Below are positions 6,390-12,429 of a stretch of DNA of 37,808 bases, in pieces. Every line of letters starts with the position of its first letter. Position 1 is the first letter of the stretch. The notes beneath the pieces were generated by a model. It saw only the letters and a program-made list of their open reading frames with translations, was not told where the DNA came from and did no database searches. The position numbers were made by a program, and so were the translations under genes. The stretch is from positions 1 to 37,808 of IMG/VR virus record IMGVR_UViG_3300013286_000003; one strand, 5' to 3'. This stretch comes from a virus.

Positions 6390-6491
6390 TTAATTGCTCT
6401 ACTTGTAATTGGCGTACCCTTTATTGTGTCATTGTTTTTATACGCAGTAGCCAAAGTAGAGGAGCGCATCAGCGATGAAAGTTATTTGTAA
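6387..6491 (+). CDS. Tiny single-span membrane protein
   Basis: 34 residues, preceded by the exact 16-base leader AGGAGGCAAAATAATG. Residues 2-21 form a membrane helix (LIALLVIGVPFIVSLFLYAV), followed by a short charged tail (KVEERISDESYL). It overlaps the next gene by 17 bases. Size and topology are those of a phage membrane micropeptide that could alter host envelope functions; nothing more specific can be said. Confidence 0.6.
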   Translation: MLIALLVIGVPFIVSLFLYAVAKVEERISDESYL

Positions 6492-6726
6492 AGAAAATCA
6501 CTGGCAGATTAAAGATAACCAGTTGTTGTTAGACACTCCTGATGGGCAAAAGGCGGTGAAGTCAATGGTGCAGGTCTTAGAGAAGCAAATCCGTCAGCGA
6601 ATCTATGACGAAATCTGCGCTATTGATTTCACTTCCGATCGCAAGCGCATTGTCAAAAATGGAATAGATAATGCGCTACTTACCGTGCAAGATTTATGTG
6701 CAAAGGTGGTGTTGGGTGATAAATAG
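6475..6726 (+). CDS. Small protein of unknown function
   Basis: 83 residues. A beta-like N-terminus (MKVICKENHWQIKDNQLLL) precedes two charged helices (VLEKQIRQRIYDEICAI and DNALLTVQDLCAKVV). No known motif is visible. It starts inside the tiny membrane gene and its end overlaps the GTG start of the winged-helix gene by 11 bases, so it belongs to the same coupled string. Confidence 0.65.
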   Translation: MKVICKENHWQIKDNQLLLDTPDGQKAVKSMVQVLEKQIRQRIYDEICAIDFTSDRKRIVKNGIDNALLTVQDLCAKVVLGDK

Positions 6727-7024
6727 AAATGTAGCCATTTATGGCAAGCAGCGCACTTCAATTGCTACCGCAGATGCTGTATTGCCTAAAACTGGAACTT
6801 GGCGCAGAAAGATTTATGACTATGTGCAAGCGCGCGGTTTTGATGGCGCTACCGATCAAGAAATTGAAATAGCCCTACAACTATCAGGCAACACCGAACG
6901 ACCAACTCGAATCACCTTAGTCCGAGATGGTTATTTAATAGATACTGGGCGCATCCGCAAAAACCAACTTGGGCATGATTGCATTGTGTGGGCTTGTGCC
7001 AACCAAGACGGGTTGCTTTTCTGA
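6716..7024 (+). CDS. Winged-helix DNA-binding protein
   Basis: 102 residues from GTG 6716, chosen because AGGTGG lies about six bases upstream; the longer in-frame ATG at 6671 would overlap the previous gene by 56 bases. The core GTWRRKIYDYVQARG, ATDQEIEIALQLSG, RPTRITLVRDGYLID and a final wing ending CIVWAC matches a common actinophage winged-helix family (helix, recognition helix, two-stranded wing). It probably binds DNA as a regulator or replication accessory. Its stop overlaps the next ATG. Confidence 0.7.
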   Translation: MINRNVAIYGKQRTSIATADAVLPKTGTWRRKIYDYVQARGFDGATDQEIEIALQLSGNTERPTRITLVRDGYLIDTGRIRKNQLGHDCIVWACANQDGLLF

Positions 7025-7203
7025 TGCCGCGCTATGACTATAAATGCTTTAAGTGCGGGGCATACGAAATTATTGCGCACGATTTTCACGCTGATGAGCA
7101 ACACAATTGTCCTATGGACAACTGCAACGGCATTATGCAAAAACTTATTAGTCCAGCGCCAGTTCATTTTAAAGGCACTGGCTTTTACAAAACAGGAGGC
7201 TGA
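7024..7203 (+). CDS. FmdB-family zinc ribbon protein
   Basis: 59 residues with the family layout: PRYDYKCFKCG at the start, CPMDNC in the middle and a C-terminal LISPAPVHFKGTGFYKT motif. Four cysteines (two CxxC-like pairs) form one zinc ribbon. FmdB-type proteins are small putative regulators found widely in bacteria and phages. It begins at the ATG overlapping the previous TGA, and its last codons supply the GGAGG SD of the next gene. Confidence 0.85.
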   Translation: MPRYDYKCFKCGAYEIIAHDFHADEQHNCPMDNCNGIMQKLISPAPVHFKGTGFYKTGG

Positions 7204-7204
7204 A

Positions 7205-7357
7205 ATGGAAAAAACCGTAGCAATACAAATGAAAGAACTTTTGGAACGAATTGAAAATGAATTTCAACACATGAAGCGTGGCGATAATGATTGTTGCCAT
7301 GATTACGAACGCAGAATGTTAGATGTGTTGGATTACGAAAAAGGTAAATTGAAATAA
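7205..7357 (+). CDS. Small charged helical protein
   Basis: 50 residues with SD ACAGGAGG directly upstream. It is a single charged helix region (MKELLERIENEFQHMKRG), then a Cys pair and another charged helix. No motif is recognised. Its TAA overlaps the start of the nucleotide kinase gene. Confidence 0.65.
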   Translation: MEKTVAIQMKELLERIENEFQHMKRGDNDCCHDYERRMLDVLDYEKGKLK

Positions 7358-7890
7358 TGATTATTGGATTAAGCGGGTATGCGCAATCAGGCAAAGATAC
7401 AGTTGCCGAAATACTGGTGGAGGAGTATGGCTACACCAGGGTTGCATTTGCCGACATCATCAAGCAAGCCGTTTATTTGCTTGACCCAATTGTTAATGTT
7501 TCAGGTATGCGCTTGCGCTACTTTGTAGATCAGAACGGGTGGGATGAGGCTAAGCATTTACCTGAAGTGCGCCGATTGCTGCAAGTAATGGGAAGCGAAG
7601 TAGGCAGGGATTTAATTGACCCGCAGATTTGGGTTGAACTAACTATGTACAGCGTGATGCCAAGTGACAACATAGTTATTAGCGATGTGCGCTTTAAAAA
7701 TGAGGCTTCCGAAATTAAATTCAAGGCAGGTCAGATTTGGCGCATTACTCGGATAGATCGCAGTAAACCAATTAACTTACATCGTTCAGAAACAGAGTTA
7801 GATAATTGGAACTTTGACCAGTATGTAGCCAACAATGGCACTATTGATGATTTACGAGCAGAAATAAGGGGGCTAATGTGGAGGCAATAG
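7357..7890 (+). CDS. Deoxynucleoside monophosphate kinase
   Basis: 177 residues. P-loop GYAQSGKDT at residues 7-15; the lid/core shows EVRRLLQVMGSEVGRDLIDPQIWV and the strand NIVISDVRFKNEA characteristic of phage dNMP kinases (T4 gp1-like fold). The enzyme phosphorylates dNMPs from host DNA to dNDPs for phage replication in the cytoplasm. Its last codons overlap the GTG start of the zinc-ribbon gene. Confidence 0.9.
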   Translation: MIIGLSGYAQSGKDTVAEILVEEYGYTRVAFADIIKQAVYLLDPIVNVSGMRLRYFVDQNGWDEAKHLPEVRRLLQVMGSEVGRDLIDPQIWVELTMYSVMPSDNIVISDVRFKNEASEIKFKAGQIWRITRIDRSKPINLHRSETELDNWNFDQYVANNGTIDDLRAEIRGLMWRQ

Positions 7891-8054
7891 GTAGATGTAA
7901 GGGTTGTGGAGTGTGGATTATTGCAACATACGGGTTTTGCCGTAATTGCGATAAAATAGATACACCTAACGAAAGGATAAGCAGCAATGCAGAAGCCAAT
8001 CAAGGGAAGGTCACTATGAACGCTACTAACAAACGGGGTCAGGGCGAAAACTGA
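7878..8054 (+). CDS. Small zinc-ribbon protein
   Basis: 58 residues from GTG 7878, with AAGGGGG about six bases upstream and overlapping the end of the kinase gene. Cysteines C7-x2-C10 and C21-x2-C24 form a compact zinc ribbon; the rest is polar and probably disordered. Its TGA overlaps the CTG proposed as the start of the secreted lysozyme-like gene (CTGA). Function is unknown. Confidence 0.6.
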   Translation: MEAIGRCKGCGVWIIATYGFCRNCDKIDTPNERISSNAEANQGKVTMNATNKRGQGEN

Positions 8055-8470
8055 AGTTACTTCAACGATGCTTTTTAGTTGCGGTATCAGCCGTAAGCAT
8101 TGTTGTAGCCACACCAGCGATTGCGCAAAGTCCAAGGTTGTTTGACATGAGAACGCCTATTGCGGTTAAAGCCCACGCAAAATCTCAACTGCCCTACTGG
8201 GGCTGGAACAAGAACGAGTGGAAATGCTTAAACCAACTATGGACTAATGAATCAAATTGGCGACCAAATGCTGTAAATAAAACACCCGTCAAGGTGTTAA
8301 AAAATGGCAAATGGGTCAAGGTTCACGCAGGAGGTGTGCCACAGATTCTAGGTTTATCACCTAATACTTCTACGCAAGAGCAGGTGCGCCAAGGATTTAT
8401 TTACATTCAATCTCGCTATGGTTCGCCTTGTAAGGCAATAGCGTTTTGGAATCAACATTATTATTATTAG
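8051..8470 (+). CDS. Secreted lysozyme-like/lytic transglycosylase protein with apparent CTG start
   Basis: 139 residues from CTG 8051. The frame encodes a textbook Sec signal peptide: KLLQR, a hydrophobic core (CFLVAVSAVSIVVAT) and AIA-Q cleavage near residue 25. The mature part has the actinobacterial transglycosylase-like pattern ECLNQLW-type helix with candidate catalytic E67 (TNESNW), GVPQIL and SRYGSPCKAIAFW; C59 and the later Cys could pair. No ATG, GTG or TTG occurs between the upstream in-frame stop (8027) and TTG 8138 or ATG 8147, and those starts would delete the signal peptide. CTG overlaps the previous stop, suggesting re-initiation. A weak SD is the main doubt. Confidence 0.75.
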   Translation: MKLLQRCFLVAVSAVSIVVATPAIAQSPRLFDMRTPIAVKAHAKSQLPYWGWNKNEWKCLNQLWTNESNWRPNAVNKTPVKVLKNGKWVKVHAGGVPQILGLSPNTSTQEQVRQGFIYIQSRYGSPCKAIAFWNQHYYY

Positions 8471-8478
8471 GAGGCAAA

Positions 8479-9594
8479 GTGAAGGCAATAAGTTTATTTG
8501 CAGGTGTGGGGGGTTTTGACCTTGCGCTTGAAAGAAATGGCATTGATGTTGTTGCCTCTGTGGAAATAGATAAACATGCCCGTTCAGTATTGGCTAAACA
8601 ATTTCCTAAATCTCATTTATTGGAGGATGTAAAAAATGTCACAGGAGAACAATTATTTGAATATGGATTTAACTCAGATGGAATTATTGTCGGTGGATTC
8701 CCTTGCCAAGACCTCAGTGTCGCTGGAAAGCGTAGAGGATTGGCTGGCGAACGCTCAGGATTATTTTGGGAAATCTACAGATTACTTGACGAAACAAAAG
8801 CCAAATGGTTCATACTTGAAAATGTCCCTGGTTTATTGTCATCAAATGGAGGAAGGGATTTGGGAATCATTCTTGGGTCGCTGGCTGAACTCGGGTATGG
8901 GGTCGCATACAGGATTCTTGACGCTCAGCACTTTGGAGTACCCCAACGCCGCAGAAGAATCTTCATTGTCGGATGTCTTGGAGATGACGGGAGAACACCT
9001 GCAGAAATACTTGCTATCGCCGAAGGCCGCTCAGGGTATTTTGAGAAGGGCAAAAAACAGAAAAAAAGTTCTGCCACAACCATTGCTAGAGGTCTTGGAG
9101 CGACAGGCGTTGCAGGAACTTTAGCGGCTAGAGATTACAAAGGTTTAGCGGCTGATGATTTATTAGATAATAAAGCAATAATTTTTGACCCACACCGCTC
9201 AGATGGCGTAAGAATTCAGGGTGAAACAACTAATACTTTAACTAGCATGATGGGTACAGGTGGAAACAATATGCCTATGGTTGCTTATCCAATGCACGGT
9301 GCGATGGTTGGTAGAAGTGATACTGCTGGCCCAGGTGGTTCAGGATTTTTAGATAAAAACGAACCTAGTTATACATTAACAGCCTCATCACAGGCTAGGC
9401 ATGGGGTAGCGGCTATTGATGAAAACACTTCAATAGTGCGCCGATTAACCCCTATTGAATGTGAACGCTTACAAGGATTTCCTGATAATTGGACAGCGGG
9501 GCAAGCAGATGGACATAGGTACAAACAAATGGGTAACGCGGTAGCCGTACCTGTGGTTGAGTGGGTTGTTAAAAGATTATTGGAAACGCAATGA
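8479..9594 (+). CDS. dcm: DNA cytosine-C5 methyltransferase
   Basis: 371 residues from GTG 8479, eleven bases after the start of AGGAGGCAAA. All key motifs are present: I (SLFAGVGGFDLAL, 5-17), IV with catalytic C76 (GGFPCQDLS), VI (ENV, 114-116), VIII (QRRRR, 156-160), a target recognition region at about 190-310, IX (RRLTPIECERLQGFPDNW) and X (YKQMGNAVAVPVVE). It methylates phage DNA, probably to evade restriction. No partner restriction enzyme is evident. Codons 53-215 are also read in another frame by the nested gene 8636-9124. Confidence 0.95.
   Translation: MKAISLFAGVGGFDLALERNGIDVVASVEIDKHARSVLAKQFPKSHLLEDVKNVTGEQLFEYGFNSDGIIVGGFPCQDLSVAGKRRGLAGERSGLFWEIYRLLDETKAKWFILENVPGLLSSNGGRDLGIILGSLAELGYGVAYRILDAQHFGVPQRRRRIFIVGCLGDDGRTPAEILAIAEGRSGYFEKGKKQKKSSATTIARGLGATGVAGTLAARDYKGLAADDLLDNKAIIFDPHRSDGVRIQGETTNTLTSMMGTGGNNMPMVAYPMHGAMVGRSDTAGPGGSGFLDKNEPSYTLTASSQARHGVAAIDENTSIVRRLTPIECERLQGFPDNWTAGQADGHRYKQMGNAVAVPVVEWVVKRLLETQ
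8636..9124 (+). CDS. Overlapping gene nested inside the methyltransferase (+1 frame)
   Basis: 162 codons entirely within dcm, with its own SD GGAGG (8622-8626) nine bases before ATG 8636. The product does not look like a random shadow. SLAKTSVSLESVEDWLANA, a WESFLGRWLNSGM block, TLEYPNAAEESSLSDVLEM and a C-terminal KYLLSPKAAQGILRRAK with basic helix match, by my recollection, a widespread phage protein family found next to Dcm-type methylases. The PNAAEESSL segment is the +1 reading of the conserved QRRRR motif VIII, implying the family arose by overprinting dcm. Function is unknown. Confidence 0.65.
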   Translation: MSQENNYLNMDLTQMELLSVDSLAKTSVSLESVEDWLANAQDYFGKSTDYLTKQKPNGSYLKMSLVYCHQMEEGIWESFLGRWLNSGMGSHTGFLTLSTLEYPNAAEESSLSDVLEMTGEHLQKYLLSPKAAQGILRRAKNRKKVLPQPLLEVLERQALQEL

Positions 9595-9692
9595 TTTGCT
9601 TCAACTGCGGTACAGATAGTAAAGTTAGTGATAACTCGGAACAAGCCATTGCGCGGGAATCAGCAATGGTAAGCGAAAGGACATCATCATAG
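9591..9692 (+). CDS. Tiny CxxC peptide after dcm
   Basis: 33 residues, ATGA overlap with the dcm stop. It begins MICFNCGTDSK, the first half of a zinc ribbon, then becomes polar with no second Cys pair. It may be a remnant or a real micropeptide; the coupling to dcm is the only support for translation. Confidence 0.35.
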   Translation: MICFNCGTDSKVSDNSEQAIARESAMVSERTSS

Positions 9693-9697
9693 AGTTA

Positions 9698-9788
9698 CCG
9701 TGAGCCGTTTCTCATGGTATGGCGATAGGAAGGGAAGCCTCATCGCACCGCAAGACCCGCTAGAGATTTGCCTCCCTAGCGGGTTTTT
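9698..9788 (+). ncRNA. Structured RNA segment: three consecutive hairpins ending in a terminator
   Basis: Hairpin 1 pairs CCGTGAG (9698-9704) with CTCATGG (9711-9717), including one G-U pair. Hairpin 2 pairs GCGATAGG (9722-9729) with CCTCATCGC (9738-9746), with one bulged base. Hairpin 3 is the terminator at 9755-9784. No reading frame covers this stretch. It could be a discrete small RNA or simply a structured 3' UTR; no clear promoter was found for it. Confidence 0.35.
9755..9788 (+). terminator. Rho-independent terminator of the early region
   Basis: ACCCGCTAG (9755-9763) pairs perfectly with CTAGCGGGT (9776-9784) around a 12-base loop, followed by TTTTT (9784-9788). It separates the dcm operon from the HslV-like gene. 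Confidence 0.88.
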
Positions 9789-9814
9789 GCATTTCTTACA
9801 GATAGTCTTTCTAA

Positions 9815-10351
9815 GTGACTACGATTATTGGGCTTAAATTGCTTGATCGCGCTGTGATTTATTCTGATAACCAAGTAACTAGCGGGCATCTGCGCTACAA
9901 CGATAAGCGCATGGTAAAGATTACAAAGCGCGGCGACTTTCTTATTGCTGGCGCTGGTGAAGTATTGGCTTGCGACATAGCCCAACATTTATTTGAACCG
10001 CCAAGCCCTACGCCTAAAGATTATCGAAACCTTTATCATTTTATGATTGCCAAAGTAATGCCAGCCTTACGCGGGTGCTTAAAAGATAACGCGTGGAATT
10101 TTGAAGCCGAAGTTGATGATGATTACCGCTTTAGATTTTTATTTGCCATTAACGGTGAAATCTTTGAAATAGATGACGATCTTTCAGTATGCGTAAGAGA
10201 TGACGGATTTTACGGAATTGGTTCAGGTAGTGAGTTCGCATTAGGCGCACTTCACGCAGGGGCTACGCCACGCAAAGCGCTAGAAATTGCAGCCAATCTT
10301 GATGTTTACACTTCCAAGCCATTTATGAAGCGCGAGAGCCGCGTTGAATGA
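9815..10351 (+). CDS. HslV-like threonine peptidase (proteasome-type Ntn hydrolase)
   Basis: 178 residues, the size of HslV. After Met removal the chain begins TTIIG, placing the nucleophile Thr1 as in HslV. D17 lies in YSDNQVTSG (HslV has GDGQVTLG), a Lys follows at 34, then IAGAGEVLACD, YGIGSGSEFALGALHAGAT and ALEIAANLDVYTSKPF match the HslV strands and helices. The GTG start is fixed because an in-frame TAA immediately precedes it; no SD is visible. No HslU or other unfoldase is encoded in the genome, so it may use a host partner or degrade peptides alone. Self-assembly into a ring is inferred. Confidence 0.8.
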   Translation: MTTIIGLKLLDRAVIYSDNQVTSGHLRYNDKRMVKITKRGDFLIAGAGEVLACDIAQHLFEPPSPTPKDYRNLYHFMIAKVMPALRGCLKDNAWNFEAEVDDDYRFRFLFAINGEIFEIDDDLSVCVRDDGFYGIGSGSEFALGALHAGATPRKALEIAANLDVYTSKPFMKRESRVE

Positions 10352-10698
10352 AAAAGGAAATAGCAGAGATAGTTTTAGAACGAGCAGGGTCGTATTGCGA
10401 GGCGTGTGGAGGCGCAGGGGGTAACTTTGCCCTACACCATAGAAAATTGCGCTCTCAGGGGGGCAAGGATGAGCCATGCAACCTGATTGCCGTACACCAC
10501 GCTTGCCATAACCTAGCCACCAACTCCATACACCTAAATCCCGCCAAATCGGTTAAAAAGGGCTGGATTGTGCCTAGTTGGGGCGAGCCAAACGAGTTTC
10601 CTTTGCACCTTCCAGACGGATCAGTTGTAAGGTTAGACAACGAAGGCAACTATTTAGAGATAGAGGGCGAAAATGGCAACGATAGAGATTACTGGTAA
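10348..10698 (+). CDS. HNH endonuclease
   Basis: 116 residues. CEAC (17-20) and the later Cys bind the structural zinc; H30-H31, N45 and H54 (NLIAVHHACHN) give the HNH catalytic motif. It starts in an ATGA overlap with the peptidase gene. The C-terminal 50 residues (LHLPDGSVVRLDNEGN) form a small beta extension seen in some phage HNH proteins. It could assist packaging or act as a homing or defence nuclease; it is not adjacent to terminase, so a packaging role is less obvious. Confidence 0.85.
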   Translation: MKKEIAEIVLERAGSYCEACGGAGGNFALHHRKLRSQGGKDEPCNLIAVHHACHNLATNSIHLNPAKSVKKGWIVPSWGEPNEFPLHLPDGSVVRLDNEGNYLEIEGENGNDRDYW

Positions 10699-11059
10699 TG
10701 CTGGTTCGGATGCAGAACTTAAATTCATTAAGGGCGCTAAAGGCGAATTTGCAATAGCCAATTTTAGTTTGGCTGAAACTCCACGCGAGTATAAAAATGG
10801 CGAATGGGTACAAGGCGAAACCGTGTGGTGGAAAGTATCTGCAACTGGTGAATTGGCAGAAGCCTGTGCCGACCTTGTGATTAAAGGTAAGAAGTTTTTT
10901 GTTAAAGGCGATTTAAAAGCATTTGAATACAAAACTCGTGATGGCGAAACTAAGTCAGGATGGGAAGTTCGGGCTAAATTGGTGGCAGAAGTAGCAACAC
11001 TCAAGCGCAAGAGCGCACCAGCGACTAGCAACAATGAGGAGTCAGCGTGGCCGTTCTAA
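10673..11059 (+). CDS. ssb: Single-stranded DNA-binding protein
   Basis: 128 residues with an OB fold: ITGNAGSDAELKFI, FSLAETPREYKNG, the strand VWWKVSATGELAEACAD, GKKFFVKGDLKAFEYKTRDG and VRAKLVAEVATL. The C-terminus ends SAWPF, the acidic/aromatic tail type that docks SSB partners. It coats single-stranded DNA during replication and recombination. It begins inside the HNH gene and its stop region holds the next gene's start. Confidence 0.9.
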   Translation: MATIEITGNAGSDAELKFIKGAKGEFAIANFSLAETPREYKNGEWVQGETVWWKVSATGELAEACADLVIKGKKFFVKGDLKAFEYKTRDGETKSGWEVRAKLVAEVATLKRKSAPATSNNEESAWPF

Positions 11060-11238
11060 ATGATTTGATGAACACGCAGGAAGTCTGCGAGTATCTTGGC
11101 GTTTCCATTAACAACCTTAATCAGATTCAATTTCGAGGTCACATTAAATGGGTAAGCAAAGAAGGCAAGCGTGTGTTCTATAACCGTGTTGATGTGGAAG
11201 CGTATAAAGTGAAAAGAGATTCGCGCGGTAAGAAATGA
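11047..11238 (+). CDS. Excisionase/MerR-type HTH protein
   Basis: 63 residues from GTG 11047, with GAGGAG about seven bases upstream inside ssb. The sequence NTQEVCEYLGVSINNLNQI then RGHIKWVSKEGKRVFYNRVDVEAY is the compact winged helix of the HTH_17/excisionase family. No integrase is visible, so a regulatory or replication role is more likely than excision. ATGA overlap with the next gene. Confidence 0.8.
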   Translation: MAVLNDLMNTQEVCEYLGVSINNLNQIQFRGHIKWVSKEGKRVFYNRVDVEAYKVKRDSRGKK

Positions 11239-11849
11239 AATGTGCGCTATGCCGAAGAGTTACCAAGCATTCTTTATGTCAAAATTGTTGGAATTACGCA
11301 GTAGAGAAGTTACAAATCTTTCCTGCCAAATACCATGAATTAGCCAAAGAATTATTGCCCAGTAAAGGCAACGGCGAGCGCGTAGGTGGCTCGCGTACTC
11401 CACCCATACCTGTAAGACTTGAAACCTTACATTTGCGTACAGGTGGGATTAGCAAACCTTTAATGGAGCATGAGCAAATAATCCGCATAGAGCAACGCCA
11501 TACCCGCATTACATTTCGCGGGCAAGAAATCAACCGCATAACAATTACTTGCCAATACCTTACGGCTCAGGCTGAATGGATTTTTGATAATTACGCTGAT
11601 GCTGACAAATTGGCTGAAGAAATCAACGCTATCCATAAGCGCATTAACGCAGTTCTTGGCTATCGTTCAGAAATGATGACGATTGGCACTTGCCCTGCAA
11701 TAGATGAAAACGGTGGCACTTGCGGCGCACCGCTTCGGATCAATCCAGCAGCCCTTACCAGTTTTGGCGACATACAATGCAAAGCCTGTGACACAGTATG
11801 GAAGTCTGAACAATGGCGATTATTAGGAAAGATGATTCAATCTCAATGA
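11235..11849 (+). CDS. Double zinc-ribbon protein
   Basis: 204 residues. The N-terminus carries CALC (3-6) and CQNC (15-18), and the C-terminus CPAIDENGGTCG and CKAC form a second zinc ribbon followed by VWKSEQWRLLGKM, which looks like a short HTH. The middle is mixed helix, with a low-complexity linker near residues 45-65. This arrangement recurs in actinophage proteins near SSB and terminase; a DNA-binding or regulatory role is likely but undefined. Confidence 0.7.
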   Translation: MKCALCRRVTKHSLCQNCWNYAVEKLQIFPAKYHELAKELLPSKGNGERVGGSRTPPIPVRLETLHLRTGGISKPLMEHEQIIRIEQRHTRITFRGQEINRITITCQYLTAQAEWIFDNYADADKLAEEINAIHKRINAVLGYRSEMMTIGTCPAIDENGGTCGAPLRINPAALTSFGDIQCKACDTVWKSEQWRLLGKMIQSQ

Positions 11850-11859
11850 ATGGATTGAT

Positions 11860-12030
11860 GTGCTAACCCTTGAAGAAGCCGCCAAATTGTTTAAAGTATC
11901 CAAACCCACTATTTACAGGTGGGTAGCCCAAGATGAAATTTCTTACCAGGTCATTAATGGAATTAAACATTTTGACATAGACGAATTGCAAAACGCTTAC
12001 CAAATAAGGCATTCGGTAAGTAACGCGTGA
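11860..12030 (+). CDS. Second small excisionase-type HTH protein
   Basis: 56 residues from GTG 11860, the only start available after the in-frame stop at 11833. LTLEEAAKLFKVSKPTIYRWVA is a clear helix-turn-helix and GIKHFDIDELQNAY the following wing and helix of the HTH_17 family. The SD is weak. It is a distant paralogue in type of the 11047 gene, so two small DNA binders flank the zinc-ribbon gene. Confidence 0.65.
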   Translation: MLTLEEAAKLFKVSKPTIYRWVAQDEISYQVINGIKHFDIDELQNAYQIRHSVSNA

Positions 12031-12085
12031 TAACATACGAAGTATCTTGGAATAGGTGTATAAGGAGGCAGTTAGGGCGGGTCAA

Positions 12086-12274
12086 ATGCAGGTAGTCATA
12101 GACGATCTTACGATTGCCGACATAGACGAAGCGCTAGGACATTTACGCCTAAAACTGCAAGACCGTTATCAAAACCGCTTAACTTACCAACAAAGAGAAT
12201 TTTACCTAGCAAGCGTTAATGACTTGCTTGATGCACGATTATCAATAACGGGGGGCAACCGTGCAAGCAACTGA
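12086..12274 (+). CDS. Small helical protein of unknown function
   Basis: 62 residues from ATG 12086; GTG 12056 is an in-frame alternative. A strong AAGGAGG (12062-12068) is 17 bases from this ATG, longer than usual, so the exact start is unsettled. The product is helical and charged (IDEALGHLRLKLQDRYQ, then YQQREFYLASVNDLLDARL). No motif is recognised. Bases 12031-12085 hold no other gene. Confidence 0.6.
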   Translation: MQVVIDDLTIADIDEALGHLRLKLQDRYQNRLTYQQREFYLASVNDLLDARLSITGGNRASN

Positions 12275-12422
12275 TTTAGAAAAACTAATTGCTAAACAAT
12301 TGTGGCATTATTTTGAGTTTGAATTACCCGATACCCCGCAAAGAGTCGCCAAAGCCTTGCTTGTAATTCTTGAAAAAAGCAACTACACCATTGCTAAAGC
12401 CGAATTAGTGAATAGTAAGTAA
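12261..12422 (+). CDS. Small helical protein preceding terminase
   Basis: 53 residues from GTG 12261, preceded by GGGGGGCAACC and overlapping the previous gene by 14 bases. The sequence LEKLIAKQLWHYFEFELP then VAKALLVILEKSNYT is helical without known motif. Position suggests it closes the DNA-metabolism string just before the small terminase gene. Confidence 0.6.
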   Translation: MQATDLEKLIAKQLWHYFEFELPDTPQRVAKALLVILEKSNYTIAKAELVNSK

Positions 12423-12429
12423 TCAAACC

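Noticed and set aside
6671-6715. Longer N-terminus for the winged-helix gene
   Set aside because: It would overlap the upstream gene in another frame; GTG 6716 has an AGGTGG site at good spacing and keeps the conserved domain.
9693-9754. tRNA-like folding after dcm
   Set aside because: Hairpins are present, but there is no T-arm consensus, acceptor pairing or CCA-compatible end.
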